Assembly: GCF_000341085.1 (NCBI RefSeq) | Contig: NZ_ANBA01000014.1 | Location: 62,001-126,000 of the forward strand | Direction: 5' to 3' | Source of the DNA: Nocardiopsis ganjiahuensis DSM 45031 | GTDB taxonomy: Bacteria > Actinomycetota > Actinomycetes > Streptosporangiales > Streptosporangiaceae | DNA: 64,000 nt | Shown here: one piece after another, positions 16,963 through 25,596 of the stretch | Layout: each line of letters opens with the position of its first letter | Position numbering within the stretch: position 1 is the first letter of the stretch | Position numbers and translations under genes: made by a program | The notes under the pieces: model-generated | The model's input: only the letters and a program-made list of their open reading frames with translations | Told to the model about the DNA's origin: nothing | The model's database searches: none

Positions 16963-18191
16963 GACCGGGGGAGCGTCCAGAGCCGGGACAGGTCGAACCC
17001 ACGCGCCCCGGGGACACCGGGACCTGGCGCAGCCTGAACTCCGTCGCCCCGGGCGGGGCCGACGCCGAACGCTCCACCGCCCACGCCACGGTCCGGCGCT
17101 TCACCGACAACATCAGCCTGCGCGCCCGCCTCACCCTGATCTACGGGATGCTGTTCTTCGCGGCCGGCTCCCTGCTGGTCCTGGTCAACTACCTGGTCGT
17201 CGCGGTCCTGCTCAACGCCCTCCTCGCCGAGGAGAGCCCCGCCGAGCTGATCGAGAACAGCCACTACATCGAGCAGGTCCTCACCCACGTCACCCGCTTC
17301 TCACTGCTCGCCCTGTTCCTCGTGGGCCTGCTCGCGGTGGCACTGGGATACGCCGTGGCGGGCCGTGCACTGTCACCCCTGCAGAAGATCACCCGGATCG
17401 CCCGAAGGCTCTCCGAACGCTCCCTGCACGAACGCATCGCCCTGTCCGGGCCCGACGACGAGATCCGTGAACTCGCCGACACCTTCGACGGCATGCTCGA
17501 ACGCCTCGACCGGGCCTTCGACGGGCAGCGGCGCTTCGTCGCCAACGCCTCCCACGAGCTGCGTACGCCCCTGGCGATCAACCGCACCCTCCTGGAGGTG
17601 GCCCTGGGCGCCCCGGAGGTCTCACCGGACCTCAAGACCGTGGGCCAGACCCTCTTGGAGACCAACGCCCGCCACGAGCGCCTCATCGACGGCCTGCTCT
17701 TCCTGGCCAAGACCGACCGCGAACTCGAGGTCAAGGCCAGGGTCGACCTGAGCGAGGTCGCCACGACGGTGCTCAGCCAGCTCAGCGGCGACATCGACCA
17801 GTCGGGACTGTCGCTGCGCCAGGACCTGCGCCCGGCACCGGTGATCGGCGACCCCGTGCTGCTGGAGCGCCTCGTCGCCAACCTGGTGGAGAACGCCCTC
17901 AAGTACAACGTCAAGGAAGGCGAGATCACCGTGCGCAGCGGCATGTACGAAGGCATGCCCGCGATCCAGGTGGAGAACTCGGGCAAGGTCATCCCGGCCT
18001 ACGAGATCGAAGGGCTCTTCGAGCCGTTCCGCCGCGGTTCCGGCGACCGCGTGGGCTCGGGCCGCAGCGCCGGCCTGGGCCTGTCCATCGTGCGTTCGGT
18101 GGTGCGCGCGCACGAGGGCGTGGTGACCGCCTGGCCCCGCGCGGGCGGCGGTCTGGTCATCACCGTGTGCCTTCCCGTACCCCCGGGATAG
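16959..18191 (+). CDS. cutS: Sensor histidine kinase CutS
   Basis: A 410-residue membrane kinase, partner of CutR. It has a cytoplasmic N-terminal tail of ~55 residues, transmembrane helix 1 (about 60-88), a short extracytoplasmic loop (about 90-110), transmembrane helix 2 (about 112-135), HAMP (about 135-190), the H-box VANASHELRTPLA with the phospho-accepting His, and N (LVENALKY), G1/F (LFEPF) and G2 (GLGLSIV) boxes of the ATPase domain. The short sensor loop and position match CutS. The GTG start overlaps the cutR stop (GTGA), giving coupled translation. Confidence 0.88.
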   Translation: MRPGERPEPGQVEPTRPGDTGTWRSLNSVAPGGADAERSTAHATVRRFTDNISLRARLTLIYGMLFFAAGSLLVLVNYLVVAVLLNALLAEESPAELIENSHYIEQVLTHVTRFSLLALFLVGLLAVALGYAVAGRALSPLQKITRIARRLSERSLHERIALSGPDDEIRELADTFDGMLERLDRAFDGQRRFVANASHELRTPLAINRTLLEVALGAPEVSPDLKTVGQTLLETNARHERLIDGLLFLAKTDRELEVKARVDLSEVATTVLSQLSGDIDQSGLSLRQDLRPAPVIGDPVLLERLVANLVENALKYNVKEGEITVRSGMYEGMPAIQVENSGKVIPAYEIEGLFEPFRRGSGDRVGSGRSAGLGLSIVRSVVRAHEGVVTAWPRAGGGLVITVCLPVPPG

Positions 18192-18677
18192 GGGAACGGA
18201 GGGCCCGAGTGTCACCGGTAACGAGGGTGAAGCTGCATACGGCCCCGCTTCGTGGTATCTATACGTGTCCGAAGACACGCCCACCCCTGTCACGAGCGTC
18301 GACCCGGGGTGGGTATGCTTCCCCGGGCGTGGACACGGAGGGAATCCCTCCTGACGTGGGCATGTCTTGGTTTTCGCCCGTACTCGGGGGAGTGCTCCAC
18401 GCTTGTCCGGCATGTGGGCGCAAACGTGTTTTCTGGTCTAAGAGGCGTCCGACGTCGGGTAGTACAGCAGGGAACGACCCGCGAGGGGCCACTGAACCTT
18501 GGCCGCCTCCGGTCACGGTCTCGTCAAAGTGCTGCTGACCTGTGAACAGTGACCCGGGAGGGGGCACCGTTCATCGACATCGGGAAAACTCATCGGCCGA
18601 TCCGGGCACAACGAAGGTCTCTCAAGCGTTACACCCGCGCGACGAGGCACTAAACGAGGGGGATGGAGTTAGCAGAG
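18192..18677. other. Intergenic region upstream of the DUF4193 gene
   Basis: About 490 bases without a supportable gene. A TATC-TATAC element around 18256-18266 is -10-like. Several short open frames cross the region but none has both a ribosome site and codon bias. The last 20 bases contain an AGGGGG run too close to the ATG at 18663 to be its ribosome site, and GGAG nine bases before the ATG at 18678, the preferred start of the next gene. Confidence 0.45.
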
Positions 18678-18974
18678 ATGGCGACCGACTACGACAGCCC
18701 GCGCAAGACTGACGAGGACATCAACGAGGACAGCCTCCAGGAGCTGCAGGCGCGGCGCGTGGACAAGGGCACCGGCACCATCGACGTCGACCCCGACGAG
18801 GTGGCCGAGGGCATGGAACTGCCCGGTGCCGACCTGTCCGGCGAGGAGCTCGCTGTGCGCGTGCTTCCCCGCCAGGCTGATGAGTTCACCTGCTCGCGCT
18901 GCTTCCTGGTGCACCACCGCAGTCAGCTCGCTGAGCAGCGCGCCGGTCAGCTGGTCTGCAAGGAATGCGCCTGA
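18678..18974 (+). CDS. DUF4193 zinc-ribbon-like protein
   Basis: A 98-residue acidic protein of a family conserved across actinomycetes. It begins MATDYDSPRKTDEDINEDS, has the family core DEVAEGMELPGADLSGEEL and RVLPRQADEFTCSRCFLVHH, and ends with a second Cys pair (VCKECA). The two CxxC pairs would bind one zinc. Function is not established; the gene is syntenic with dut and SuhB-type genes in relatives. The ATG at 18678 is chosen over the in-frame ATG 15 bases upstream because of the GGAG spacing and the conserved N-terminus. Confidence 0.88.
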   Translation: MATDYDSPRKTDEDINEDSLQELQARRVDKGTGTIDVDPDEVAEGMELPGADLSGEELAVRVLPRQADEFTCSRCFLVHHRSQLAEQRAGQLVCKECA

Positions 18975-19278
18975 CACCGACGGCGACGGGTTCGTGCACG
19001 GCGCCCCACAGCCCTCGAGGACGCTGAGGGACGCGGGACAGGAACTGTTCGACCATCGGCTGTCGGTCACGACCGGGGACACCCGAGCCGCGATCCGATG
19101 CGTCCCCTCCGGGGGCGCATCGCGCGTCTTCCCCCCAGCCGGGGCCCGGCCGGCCCGACCGGTCGGCACGCAGCACGGCGGCGCACAGCACGACGGTGGA
19201 CGGCCGACCGCACATGGGGGATCCCCAGTGTGGTGAGCCGCCCACCGTCGTCGCTACGTGCCCGGTCAGGGCACGGGC
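18975..19278. other. Intergenic region with a terminator hairpin
   Basis: A 12-bp stem with one wobble (19096-19107 with 19111-19122, 3-nt loop) lies between the convergent DUF4193 and DUF4235 genes and probably ends transcription from the former. No gene is seen in the remainder. Confidence 0.5.
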
Positions 19279-19554
19279 TCAGACCTCCAGGTCGCGTCCG
19301 CCCGACCCGACCAGCTGCTTGCGGGCGGCGCGTACGGCTAGCACCCTGGCGACCTCCACGCCGACACCCGCCATCACGGCCCAGCTGAGGGCCCGGCCCA
19401 GGCTGACGTCCGGGGACTCCAGGTCCGTCGGCGGCTCCTCACCGGTCGCGCGCGTCCAGGCGAAGGTCAGAGCCTTGCGCGTGACGAACTCGGCCGCGAA
19501 CCCCGCGATGAGTCCGAGGACGACCGGTCCGACCTCACCGTCCTTCTTAGCCAT
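19279..19554 (-). CDS. DUF4235 small membrane protein
   Basis: A 91-residue protein with two hydrophobic helices: VGPVVLGLIAGFAAEFVTRK near the N-terminus and ALSWAVMAGVGVEVARVLAV near residue 65, separated by an acidic Pro-rich loop. The pattern is that of DUF4235 proteins, common in actinomycetes and of unknown function. It is divergent from valS. No strong ribosome site precedes the ATG at 19554. Confidence 0.8.
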   Translation of the reverse strand: MAKKDGEVGPVVLGLIAGFAAEFVTRKALTFAWTRATGEEPPTDLESPDVSLGRALSWAVMAGVGVEVARVLAVRAARKQLVGSGGRDLEV

Positions 19555-19738
19555 GTGAATCGTTCACCGTTCCCTTGTGCGTACGATGGTGCGCGCGAAG
19601 GCGCAACGTCTGCACGGGAATCCTTTCACGCCGCCCCCGCCCCCGCAGCGTCGGCCGCGGTCGGGATCACCCCGTTTTCCCCGCCCGGGGCGGAAAAGCG
19701 GGAGCGACCAGGGTCGCAGGAGCACTAACATTGCCCCC

Positions 19739-22321
19739 ATGACCAACCGCTCTCATTCCTTCCGCATGCCCGACAAGCCTTCGCTGGACGGTATCGAGGC
19801 GAAGTGGGTCGACGTATGGGATGAGTCCGGCGTCTACCACTTCGACCGCACCCGCAGCCGCGAGGACGTCTACTCGATCGACACCCCGCCGCCCACGGTC
19901 TCGGGTTCGCTGCACATCGGCCACGTGTTCTCCTACACGCACACCGACACCGTCGCGCGTTTCCAGCGGATGAACGGCAAGGCCGTCTTCTACCCCATGG
20001 GCTGGGACGACAACGGTCTGCCCACCGAGCGCAGGGTCCAGAACTACTACGGCGTCCGCTGTGACCCCTCGGTCCCCTACGACCCGGACTTCCAGCCGCC
20101 GGAGAAGCCCGACCCCAAGCGGCAGATCCCGATCTCGCGCCGCAACTTCATCGAGCTGTGCGACATCCTCACGGTCGAGGACGAGAAGGTCTTCGAGTCC
20201 ATCTGGCGCCGTCTGGGGCTGAGCGTCGACTGGCGGCACACCTACGCCACCATCGACGACAACTCCCGCGCCGCCGCCCAGCGCGCCTTCCTGCGCAACC
20301 TGGCCCGCGGTGAGGCCTACATGTCGGAGGCGCCCACCCTGTGGGACGTCACCTTCCGCACCGCCGTCGCCCAGGCCGAGCTGGAGGACCGGGAGCGTCC
20401 CAGCGCCTACCACAAGGTCGCCTTCCACAAGCCCGACGGCACCCCGGTCCACATCGAGACCACCCGCCCCGAGCTGCTGGCCGCCTGTGTCGCGCTGGTC
20501 GCCCACCCCGACGACGAGCGCTACCAGGACCTGTTCGGCACCACCGTGACCACCCCGGTCTTCGGCGTCGAGGTCCCCGTCCGGGCGCACCGCCTCGCCG
20601 ACCCCGAGAAGGGGTCCGGCATCGCGATGATCTGCACCTTCGGTGACACCACCGACGTCACCTGGTGGCGCGAGCTCCAGCTGGAGACCCGCCCCATCAT
20701 CGGCTGGGACGGCCGCGTCATCGCCGACCCGCCCAAGGGCGTCGACTCCGACGCCGCCCGCGAGGCCTACGCCCAGCTGGCCGGGGCCACCGTCCACACC
20801 GCGCGCGAGCGCACCGTCGAGCTGCTCAGGGCCAGCGGTGACCTGGTGGGCGAGCCCAAGCCCATCACCCACCCGGTGAAGTTCTACGAGAAGGGCGACA
20901 AGCCCCTCGAGATCGTCACCACCCGCCAGTGGTACATCCGCAACGGCGGCCGGGACGAGAACATCCGCGCCCAGCTCATCGAGCGCGGCCGCGAGCTCTC
21001 CTGGCACCCCGAGCACATGCGCCAGCGCTACGAGAACTGGGTCGAGGGCCTCAACGGCGACTGGCTGATCAGCCGCCAGCGGTTCTTCGGCGTCCCCTTC
21101 CCGGTCTGGTATCCGCTGGACGCCGAAGGCAACCCGGACTACGACCGGCCGCTGCTGCCCACCGAGGACCAGCTGCCCGTCGACCCCAGCTCGCAGGCGC
21201 CCGCCGGATACACCGAGGACCAGCGCGGCCAGGCGAACGGGTTCATGGGAGATCCCGACGTCATGGACACCTGGGCGACCTCCTCGCTCTCCCCGCAGAT
21301 CGCCTCCGGGTGGGAACGCGACCAGGACCTGTTCGAGCGGGTCTTCCCGATGGACTTCCGCCCGCAGGGCCAGGACATCATCCGCACCTGGCTGTTCTCC
21401 ACCGTGGTCCGCGCCCACTTCGAGAACGACAGCCTGCCCTGGAACACCACGGGCATCTCCGGCTGGATCCTGGACCCGGACCGCAAGAAGATGTCCAAGT
21501 CCAAGGGCAACGTCGTCACCCCGGTCGCGCTGCTGGAGAAGTACAGCTCCGACGCGGTCCGGTACTGGGCGGCCAGCGGCCGCCTGGGCACCGACACCGC
21601 CATGGACGAGGGCCAGATGAAGGTCGGCCGACGGCTGTCCATCAAGATCCTCAACGCCAGCAAGTTCGTCATGTCGGTCGCCGGTGAGAACGCCACCACC
21701 GACCCCGCGCAGGTCACCGAGCCCCTGGACCGGGCCATGCTGGCCGCGCTGGCCGATGTGGTCGAGGAGGCCACCGTCGCCTTCGTCGCCTACGACCACA
21801 CCCGGGCCCTGGAGCGCACCGAGCGCTTCTTCTGGGACTTCTGCGATGACTACCTGGAGCTTGTCAAGACCCGGGCCTACGACACCGAGTCCGCCGTGGG
21901 CGCCTCCGCCCGCGCCGCGCTGCTCATCGCCCTGGGCGCCCTGCACAAGCTCTTCGCCCCCTTCGTCCCCTTCGTCACCGACGAGGTCTGGAGCTGGTGG
22001 CAGGACGGTTCGGTGCACGCCCAGAGCTGGCCCGAGGCCGCCGAGTACCGCGCCGCGGCCGCCGGCGGTGACCCGGCCGTCCTGGCCGCCACCGCCGAGG
22101 TGCTGCGCTCGGTCCGCAAGGCCAAGTCCGAGGCCAAGCTGTCCATGCGCGCCGAGGTCGACAACGTCCGCGTGCGCGGCAAGCAGGCCGAGGCCGCCCG
22201 TGCCGCATCCGCTGACATCGCGGCGGCCGGCCGCACCGCCGGGATCGAGTTCGAGACCACCGACGACGGCGATCTCAGCGTCGAGGTGACGCTGGCCGAG
22301 CCCACCGAGGCGCCCGAGTAG
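19739..22321 (+). CDS. valS: Valine-tRNA ligase, type 2
   Basis: An 860-residue class I aminoacyl-tRNA synthetase that charges tRNA-Val. The HIGH motif is in VSGSLHIGHVFSYTHTD and the KMSKS motif in DRKKMSKSKGNVVTP. The editing (CP1) domain lies between (HIETTRPELLAACVALVAHP, where threonine-like misacylations are hydrolysed). The segment MGWDDNGLPTERRVQNYYG marks the shorter 'type 2' ValS, also found in archaea and rickettsiae. The ATG at 19739 matches the conserved start; the frame is open for 54 codons further upstream but that part is low-complexity Arg/Pro. No T-box is visible upstream. A strong hairpin follows. Confidence 0.94.
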   Translation: MTNRSHSFRMPDKPSLDGIEAKWVDVWDESGVYHFDRTRSREDVYSIDTPPPTVSGSLHIGHVFSYTHTDTVARFQRMNGKAVFYPMGWDDNGLPTERRVQNYYGVRCDPSVPYDPDFQPPEKPDPKRQIPISRRNFIELCDILTVEDEKVFESIWRRLGLSVDWRHTYATIDDNSRAAAQRAFLRNLARGEAYMSEAPTLWDVTFRTAVAQAELEDRERPSAYHKVAFHKPDGTPVHIETTRPELLAACVALVAHPDDERYQDLFGTTVTTPVFGVEVPVRAHRLADPEKGSGIAMICTFGDTTDVTWWRELQLETRPIIGWDGRVIADPPKGVDSDAAREAYAQLAGATVHTARERTVELLRASGDLVGEPKPITHPVKFYEKGDKPLEIVTTRQWYIRNGGRDENIRAQLIERGRELSWHPEHMRQRYENWVEGLNGDWLISRQRFFGVPFPVWYPLDAEGNPDYDRPLLPTEDQLPVDPSSQAPAGYTEDQRGQANGFMGDPDVMDTWATSSLSPQIASGWERDQDLFERVFPMDFRPQGQDIIRTWLFSTVVRAHFENDSLPWNTTGISGWILDPDRKKMSKSKGNVVTPVALLEKYSSDAVRYWAASGRLGTDTAMDEGQMKVGRRLSIKILNASKFVMSVAGENATTDPAQVTEPLDRAMLAALADVVEEATVAFVAYDHTRALERTERFFWDFCDDYLELVKTRAYDTESAVGASARAALLIALGALHKLFAPFVPFVTDEVWSWWQDGSVHAQSWPEAAEYRAAAAGGDPAVLAATAEVLRSVRKAKSEAKLSMRAEVDNVRVRGKQAEAARAASADIAAAGRTAGIEFETTDDGDLSVEVTLAEPTEAPE

Positions 22322-22349
22322 GTCGGCACCGGTAGCGACACCGGCACTC

Positions 22350-22386
22350 ACGGGGCGGGTCCGAGCACACCTCGGGCCCGCCCCGT
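22350..22386 (+). terminator. Hairpin terminator after valS
   Basis: A 16-bp stem with one G-T wobble (22350-22365 with 22371-22386) and loop CACAC, 28 bases past the valS stop. Confidence 0.75.
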
Positions 22387-22487
22387 CGCCGTGTCCGGCC
22401 CCGGAACGCCCCCGTACACCCGCGCCGCGGGCCCACCGGCACGCTGAGCACCAAGGCAGCGCCCGGGGAGCGATAGGCTCGGCGAAT

Positions 22488-22964
22488 GTGAGTACCTCAT
22501 CCCTGGAAGGCGGACGGCTGCCGATCACGGTCCGTCGCCTGGACCCCGGCCTCCCCCTGCCCGAGTACGCCCACCCGGGCGACGCGGGCGCGGACCTGTA
22601 CGCCGCCACCGACGTCCATCTCGAACCCGGTGAACGGGCGACCGTCCCCACCGGTCTGGCCATCGCCCTGCCCGACGGCTACGCGGCCTTCGTGCACCCG
22701 CGCTCAGGGCTCGCCGCCCGGCACGGGGTCACGATCGTCAACGCCCCGGGCACCGTCGACGCCGGATACCGGGGCGAGATCAGGGTGACCCTGCTCAACA
22801 CCGACACCGGCACCCCGGTCAAGCTCGCACGGGGCGACCGGATCGCGCAGCTGGTGATCCAGCGCGTGGAGCGGGCGGTGTTCGTCGAGGCGGACACGCT
22901 CCCCGACTCGGTGCGCGGTGCGGGTGGTTTCGGTTCGACCGGGGGCCACACCGCGCAGCGGTGA
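22488..22964 (+). CDS. dut: dUTP diphosphatase
   Basis: A 158-residue trimeric dUTPase converting dUTP to dUMP. All five family motifs are visible: motif 1 (HPGDAGADLYA), motif 2 (PRSGLA), motif 3 (GVTIVNAPGTVDAGYRGEI), motif 4 (RGDRIAQLVIQ) and the glycine-rich C-terminal motif 5 (RGAGGFGSTG). It starts at GTG 22488. TAGGCT 8 bases upstream is -10-like and no ribosome site is seen, so it may be leaderless. It is followed by DUF3710, the usual actinobacterial neighbour. Confidence 0.95.
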   Translation: MSTSSLEGGRLPITVRRLDPGLPLPEYAHPGDAGADLYAATDVHLEPGERATVPTGLAIALPDGYAAFVHPRSGLAARHGVTIVNAPGTVDAGYRGEIRVTLLNTDTGTPVKLARGDRIAQLVIQRVERAVFVEADTLPDSVRGAGGFGSTGGHTAQR

Positions 22965-23023
22965 ACGTCCCCCACTCCCCGGTGTGATCCCGGGACCTAC
23001 GGAACAAGCGGAGAGGTGAAGGC

Positions 23024-23848
23024 GTGTTTGGACGCCGCCGCAAGAAGCGGGACAAAGAGACCGAGAGAGCCACGGAGACGGAGGCCCGGCCGAAGCGGCA
23101 GGGCGCCGCCGGCGCGGTCTCGTTCGACAACGAGATCGAGCCGGAGCGTGCTTCGGAACAGCCCGCCAAGGACGCGGACCAGTACCGTCGGACCGGTCCG
23201 TGGGACTCCACCGAGGACGTCCCCGAGGCCGACCGGATGGACCTGGGCAGCATGCTCCTGCCGATGGAGCAGGGCACCGAGATCCAGGTGAACGTCGCCC
23301 AGGACAAGCAGAACAAGCAGAAGATCATCGGGGTCACCCTGGTGCGCGGCAAGACCGCGTTGCAGGTGCAGCCCTTCGCCGCGCCCAAGTCCTCCGGGCT
23401 GTGGGACGAGATGCGTGAGGAACTGCGCGAGCAGGTCACCGCGCAGGGCGGCAAGGCCGAGGACCACGACGGGACCTTCGGCCCCGAGCTCCAGGCGCTC
23501 ATCCCCATCAAGGGGAAGAAGACCGAGGACGGCAGGCAGCTGGGGCAGCGGGTGCGCTTCATCGGCGTGGACGGCCCGCGCTGGGTGCTGCGCGGTGTCA
23601 TCCGCGGCGAGGGCGCCACCAAGCCCGAGATGATGTCCGAGATCGAGCAGGTCTTCGCCAACATCGTGGTGGTGCGCGGCGACCAGCCGGTACCGCCCAG
23701 TGAGCTGCTGCAGATCACGGTGCCGAAGAAGATCCAGGAGCAGATGGCGGCCGCCGCACAGCAGCGCGCCGCACAGCAGGCGGCCCAGCGCGGCAACGCG
23801 GGCGGCTCGCCCAACGGCTCGGCGAGCGGTCCTCCCAGCACTTCCTGA
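23024..23848 (+). CDS. DUF3710 domain-containing protein
   Basis: A 274-residue cytoplasmic protein. A basic N-terminus (MFGRRRKKRDKETER) and acidic linker are followed by the DUF3710 core (about residues 60-240), with GPWDSTEDVPEADRMDLGSM at its start and RFIGVDGPRWVLRGVIRG in the middle. The last 35 residues are Gln/Ala then Gly/Ser-rich. Function is unknown; it is nearly always beside dut in actinomycetes. GTG 23024 has GGAGAGGTGAA upstream. In relatives I recall an OB-fold gene and then DUF3159 next; here those are absent and an accessory block begins. Confidence 0.88.
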   Translation: MFGRRRKKRDKETERATETEARPKRQGAAGAVSFDNEIEPERASEQPAKDADQYRRTGPWDSTEDVPEADRMDLGSMLLPMEQGTEIQVNVAQDKQNKQKIIGVTLVRGKTALQVQPFAAPKSSGLWDEMREELREQVTAQGGKAEDHDGTFGPELQALIPIKGKKTEDGRQLGQRVRFIGVDGPRWVLRGVIRGEGATKPEMMSEIEQVFANIVVVRGDQPVPPSELLQITVPKKIQEQMAAAAQQRAAQQAAQRGNAGGSPNGSASGPPSTS

Positions 23849-23950
23849 GGGGCGCGGGCCGGGGGCCCGGTTCGCGGAAGACCGGGTTCTCGGCAGATCG
23901 TCCTGTGGACAACCGTGCCCGGGGGTGCGCCGTTCCGTAGTGTGTGCTTC

Positions 23951-24691
23951 ATGACACAGACGACGCAGAACAGCGCCCCCCGGCCGCTTCCCGAGGACTG
24001 GGAACGTGTCCTGGCGGTGGTCGCCCATCCCGACGACCTGGAGTTCGGCGCGTCCTCGGCGATCCACCGCTGGACCGCCCAGGGCAAGGACGTGGTCGAG
24101 CTCCTGGTGACCAAGGGCGAGGCCGGGATCGACTCCCTGGACCCGGGCGCCTGCGCCTCCCTGCGGATGGCGGAGCAGCGCGCCTCGGCCGCGGCCGTGG
24201 GCGCGGCCACGGTGGAGTTCCTGGACTTCCCCGACGGCACCCTCGAGTACGGGCTTCCGCTGCGCAGAGCCCTGGCCGGGGCGATCCGCCGGCACAGGCC
24301 CGACGTGGTCGTCTCCATCAACTTCCGTGAGTACTTCGACGGGGGTGGGGGGTTCAACCACGCCGACCACCGTGTCCTGGGCCCCGCCCTGCTGGACGCG
24401 GTCCGCGACGCCGCCAACCGGTGGGTGTTCATCGAACAGCTGGTCGAGGGACAGGAACCCTGGTCGGGTGTGCGCTTCGCGGCCTTCGGCGCGTCCCCGT
24501 CCGCCACCCACTTCGTGGAGCTGGACGAGGACGACCTCGCCGCGGGCATCGCGTCCCTGGACGCGCACGAGGTCTACCTCGCCAACTTGGACGGATTCGA
24601 CCAGAAGACCTTCCTGCGGGAGGCCGCGGTCCGCGCGGGGGAGCGGGCCGGCGTGCCGCTGGCCACCTTGTTCGAGGTCTTCGACACCTGA
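23951..24691 (+). CDS. PIG-L/LmbE family deacetylase
   Basis: A 246-residue zinc-dependent N-deacetylase fold. The metal-binding VVAHPDDLEFG motif is near residue 28, and a second metal ligand is expected in FNHADHRVLG around 138. Family members remove acetyl groups from GlcNAc-containing small molecules, as in mycothiol synthesis, mycothiol-conjugate cleavage, and several antibiotic pathways. The specific substrate cannot be read from the sequence. It follows DUF3710 by 102 bases and precedes a hydrolase gene, both on the same strand. Confidence 0.85.
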   Translation: MTQTTQNSAPRPLPEDWERVLAVVAHPDDLEFGASSAIHRWTAQGKDVVELLVTKGEAGIDSLDPGACASLRMAEQRASAAAVGAATVEFLDFPDGTLEYGLPLRRALAGAIRRHRPDVVVSINFREYFDGGGGFNHADHRVLGPALLDAVRDAANRWVFIEQLVEGQEPWSGVRFAAFGASPSATHFVELDEDDLAAGIASLDAHEVYLANLDGFDQKTFLREAAVRAGERAGVPLATLFEVFDT

Positions 24692-24737
24692 GCCACCGGG
24701 GTCCCCGGTGGTCGTTCTCACCGATGGAGGGGCCGTC

Positions 24738-25511
24738 ATGGCCAGGAACAGGAGCAGGGGCGTTCGCGCCCTGCTGTGGACGACTGCGGTGCTCACGGCG
24801 CTGCTGCTGGTGGCCGGGGTGGCCTTCGCGGTCTGGGCGCTCACCCCCTACCGCGCCGAGCCGGGGCCGCTGCTCCGGGCCGAGGAGGACCCGGCCGTCG
24901 TCGTGGAGCGCCGGGACGGCAGCGTGGTGATCGCCCCGGCCGAGGACCCCTCGGGGGTCGGGGTGGTCTTCTACCCCGGGGCTCGGGTGGAGGCCGAGGC
25001 CTACGCGGCCGCCTGGGCGCCGGTGGTGGCCCGGAGCGGGGCCACGGTGGTGGTGCCCGACCTGCGCCTCAACCTGGCCCTGTTCGACCCCGCCCGCGGT
25101 GAGAGCGCCGTCGAGGCGGCGCCGGGGATCTCCGAGTGGTACCTGGGCGGGCACTCCATGGGCGGGGCCTTCGCCGCGCAGTACCTGGGCAGCGGTGACG
25201 GGGACGTCGAGTGGGCGGGACTGGTCCTGTGGGCCTCCTACCCCACCGAGAGTTCGGGGCTGGCCGAGCGCGACGACCTCGGAGTGCTCTCGGTGGCAGG
25301 GGGGAACGACGGTGTGCTCACCGCCGACGAGATGGCCGAAAGAGCTCCGTACCTGCCGGAGAACGCCGTCACCGAGGTGATCGAGGGAATGAACCACGCC
25401 CAGTTCGGTGCCTACGGCGAGCAGTCCGGTGACAGCGCGCCGGAGCTGACCGACGAAGAGGCGCACGAGGCTCTGGCCGAGGTCACGGGAGACTTCCTGG
25501 ACCCCTCCTGA
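24738..25511 (+). CDS. Membrane-anchored alpha/beta hydrolase
   Basis: A 257-residue protein starting with an uncleaved signal/anchor helix (ALLWTTAVLTALLLVAGVAF, residues 11-30). The extracytoplasmic domain shows the lipase-type elbow GGHSMGGAFAAQY with the nucleophile Ser, an Asp in VAGGNDGVL and a His in IEGMNHAQFGAYG, giving a complete triad. It resembles the PF12695 group of hydrolases. GGAGGGG precedes the ATG at 24738. Substrate unknown. It converges on the serpin pair. Confidence 0.82.
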   Translation: MARNRSRGVRALLWTTAVLTALLLVAGVAFAVWALTPYRAEPGPLLRAEEDPAVVVERRDGSVVIAPAEDPSGVGVVFYPGARVEAEAYAAAWAPVVARSGATVVVPDLRLNLALFDPARGESAVEAAPGISEWYLGGHSMGGAFAAQYLGSGDGDVEWAGLVLWASYPTESSGLAERDDLGVLSVAGGNDGVLTADEMAERAPYLPENAVTEVIEGMNHAQFGAYGEQSGDSAPELTDEEAHEALAEVTGDFLDPS

Positions 25512-25521
25512 CCGCCTCGGA

Positions 25522-25586
25522 GCCCGTGCCCCGGCCGACCGGTGGCCCGGTGGCCCGGTGGGCCGGGGGCGACCGGGGTCACGGGC
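25522..25586. terminator. Convergent hairpin terminator
   Basis: Long imperfect stem: 25522-25534 pairs with 25573-25586 with one bulged base. It lies between the alpha/beta hydrolase and the leftward serpin gene. Confidence 0.5.
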
Positions 25587-25596
25587 GGGTGCGGGT

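Noticed and set aside
19555..19738. T-box riboswitch upstream of valS
   Set aside because: No specifier loop or T-box sequence could be found in the short leader.
19667..22663. 998-residue open frame antisense to valS
   Set aside because: Low-complexity Gly/Val/Asp-rich translation, no ribosome site; valS with its HIGH and KMSKS motifs is clearly the gene.
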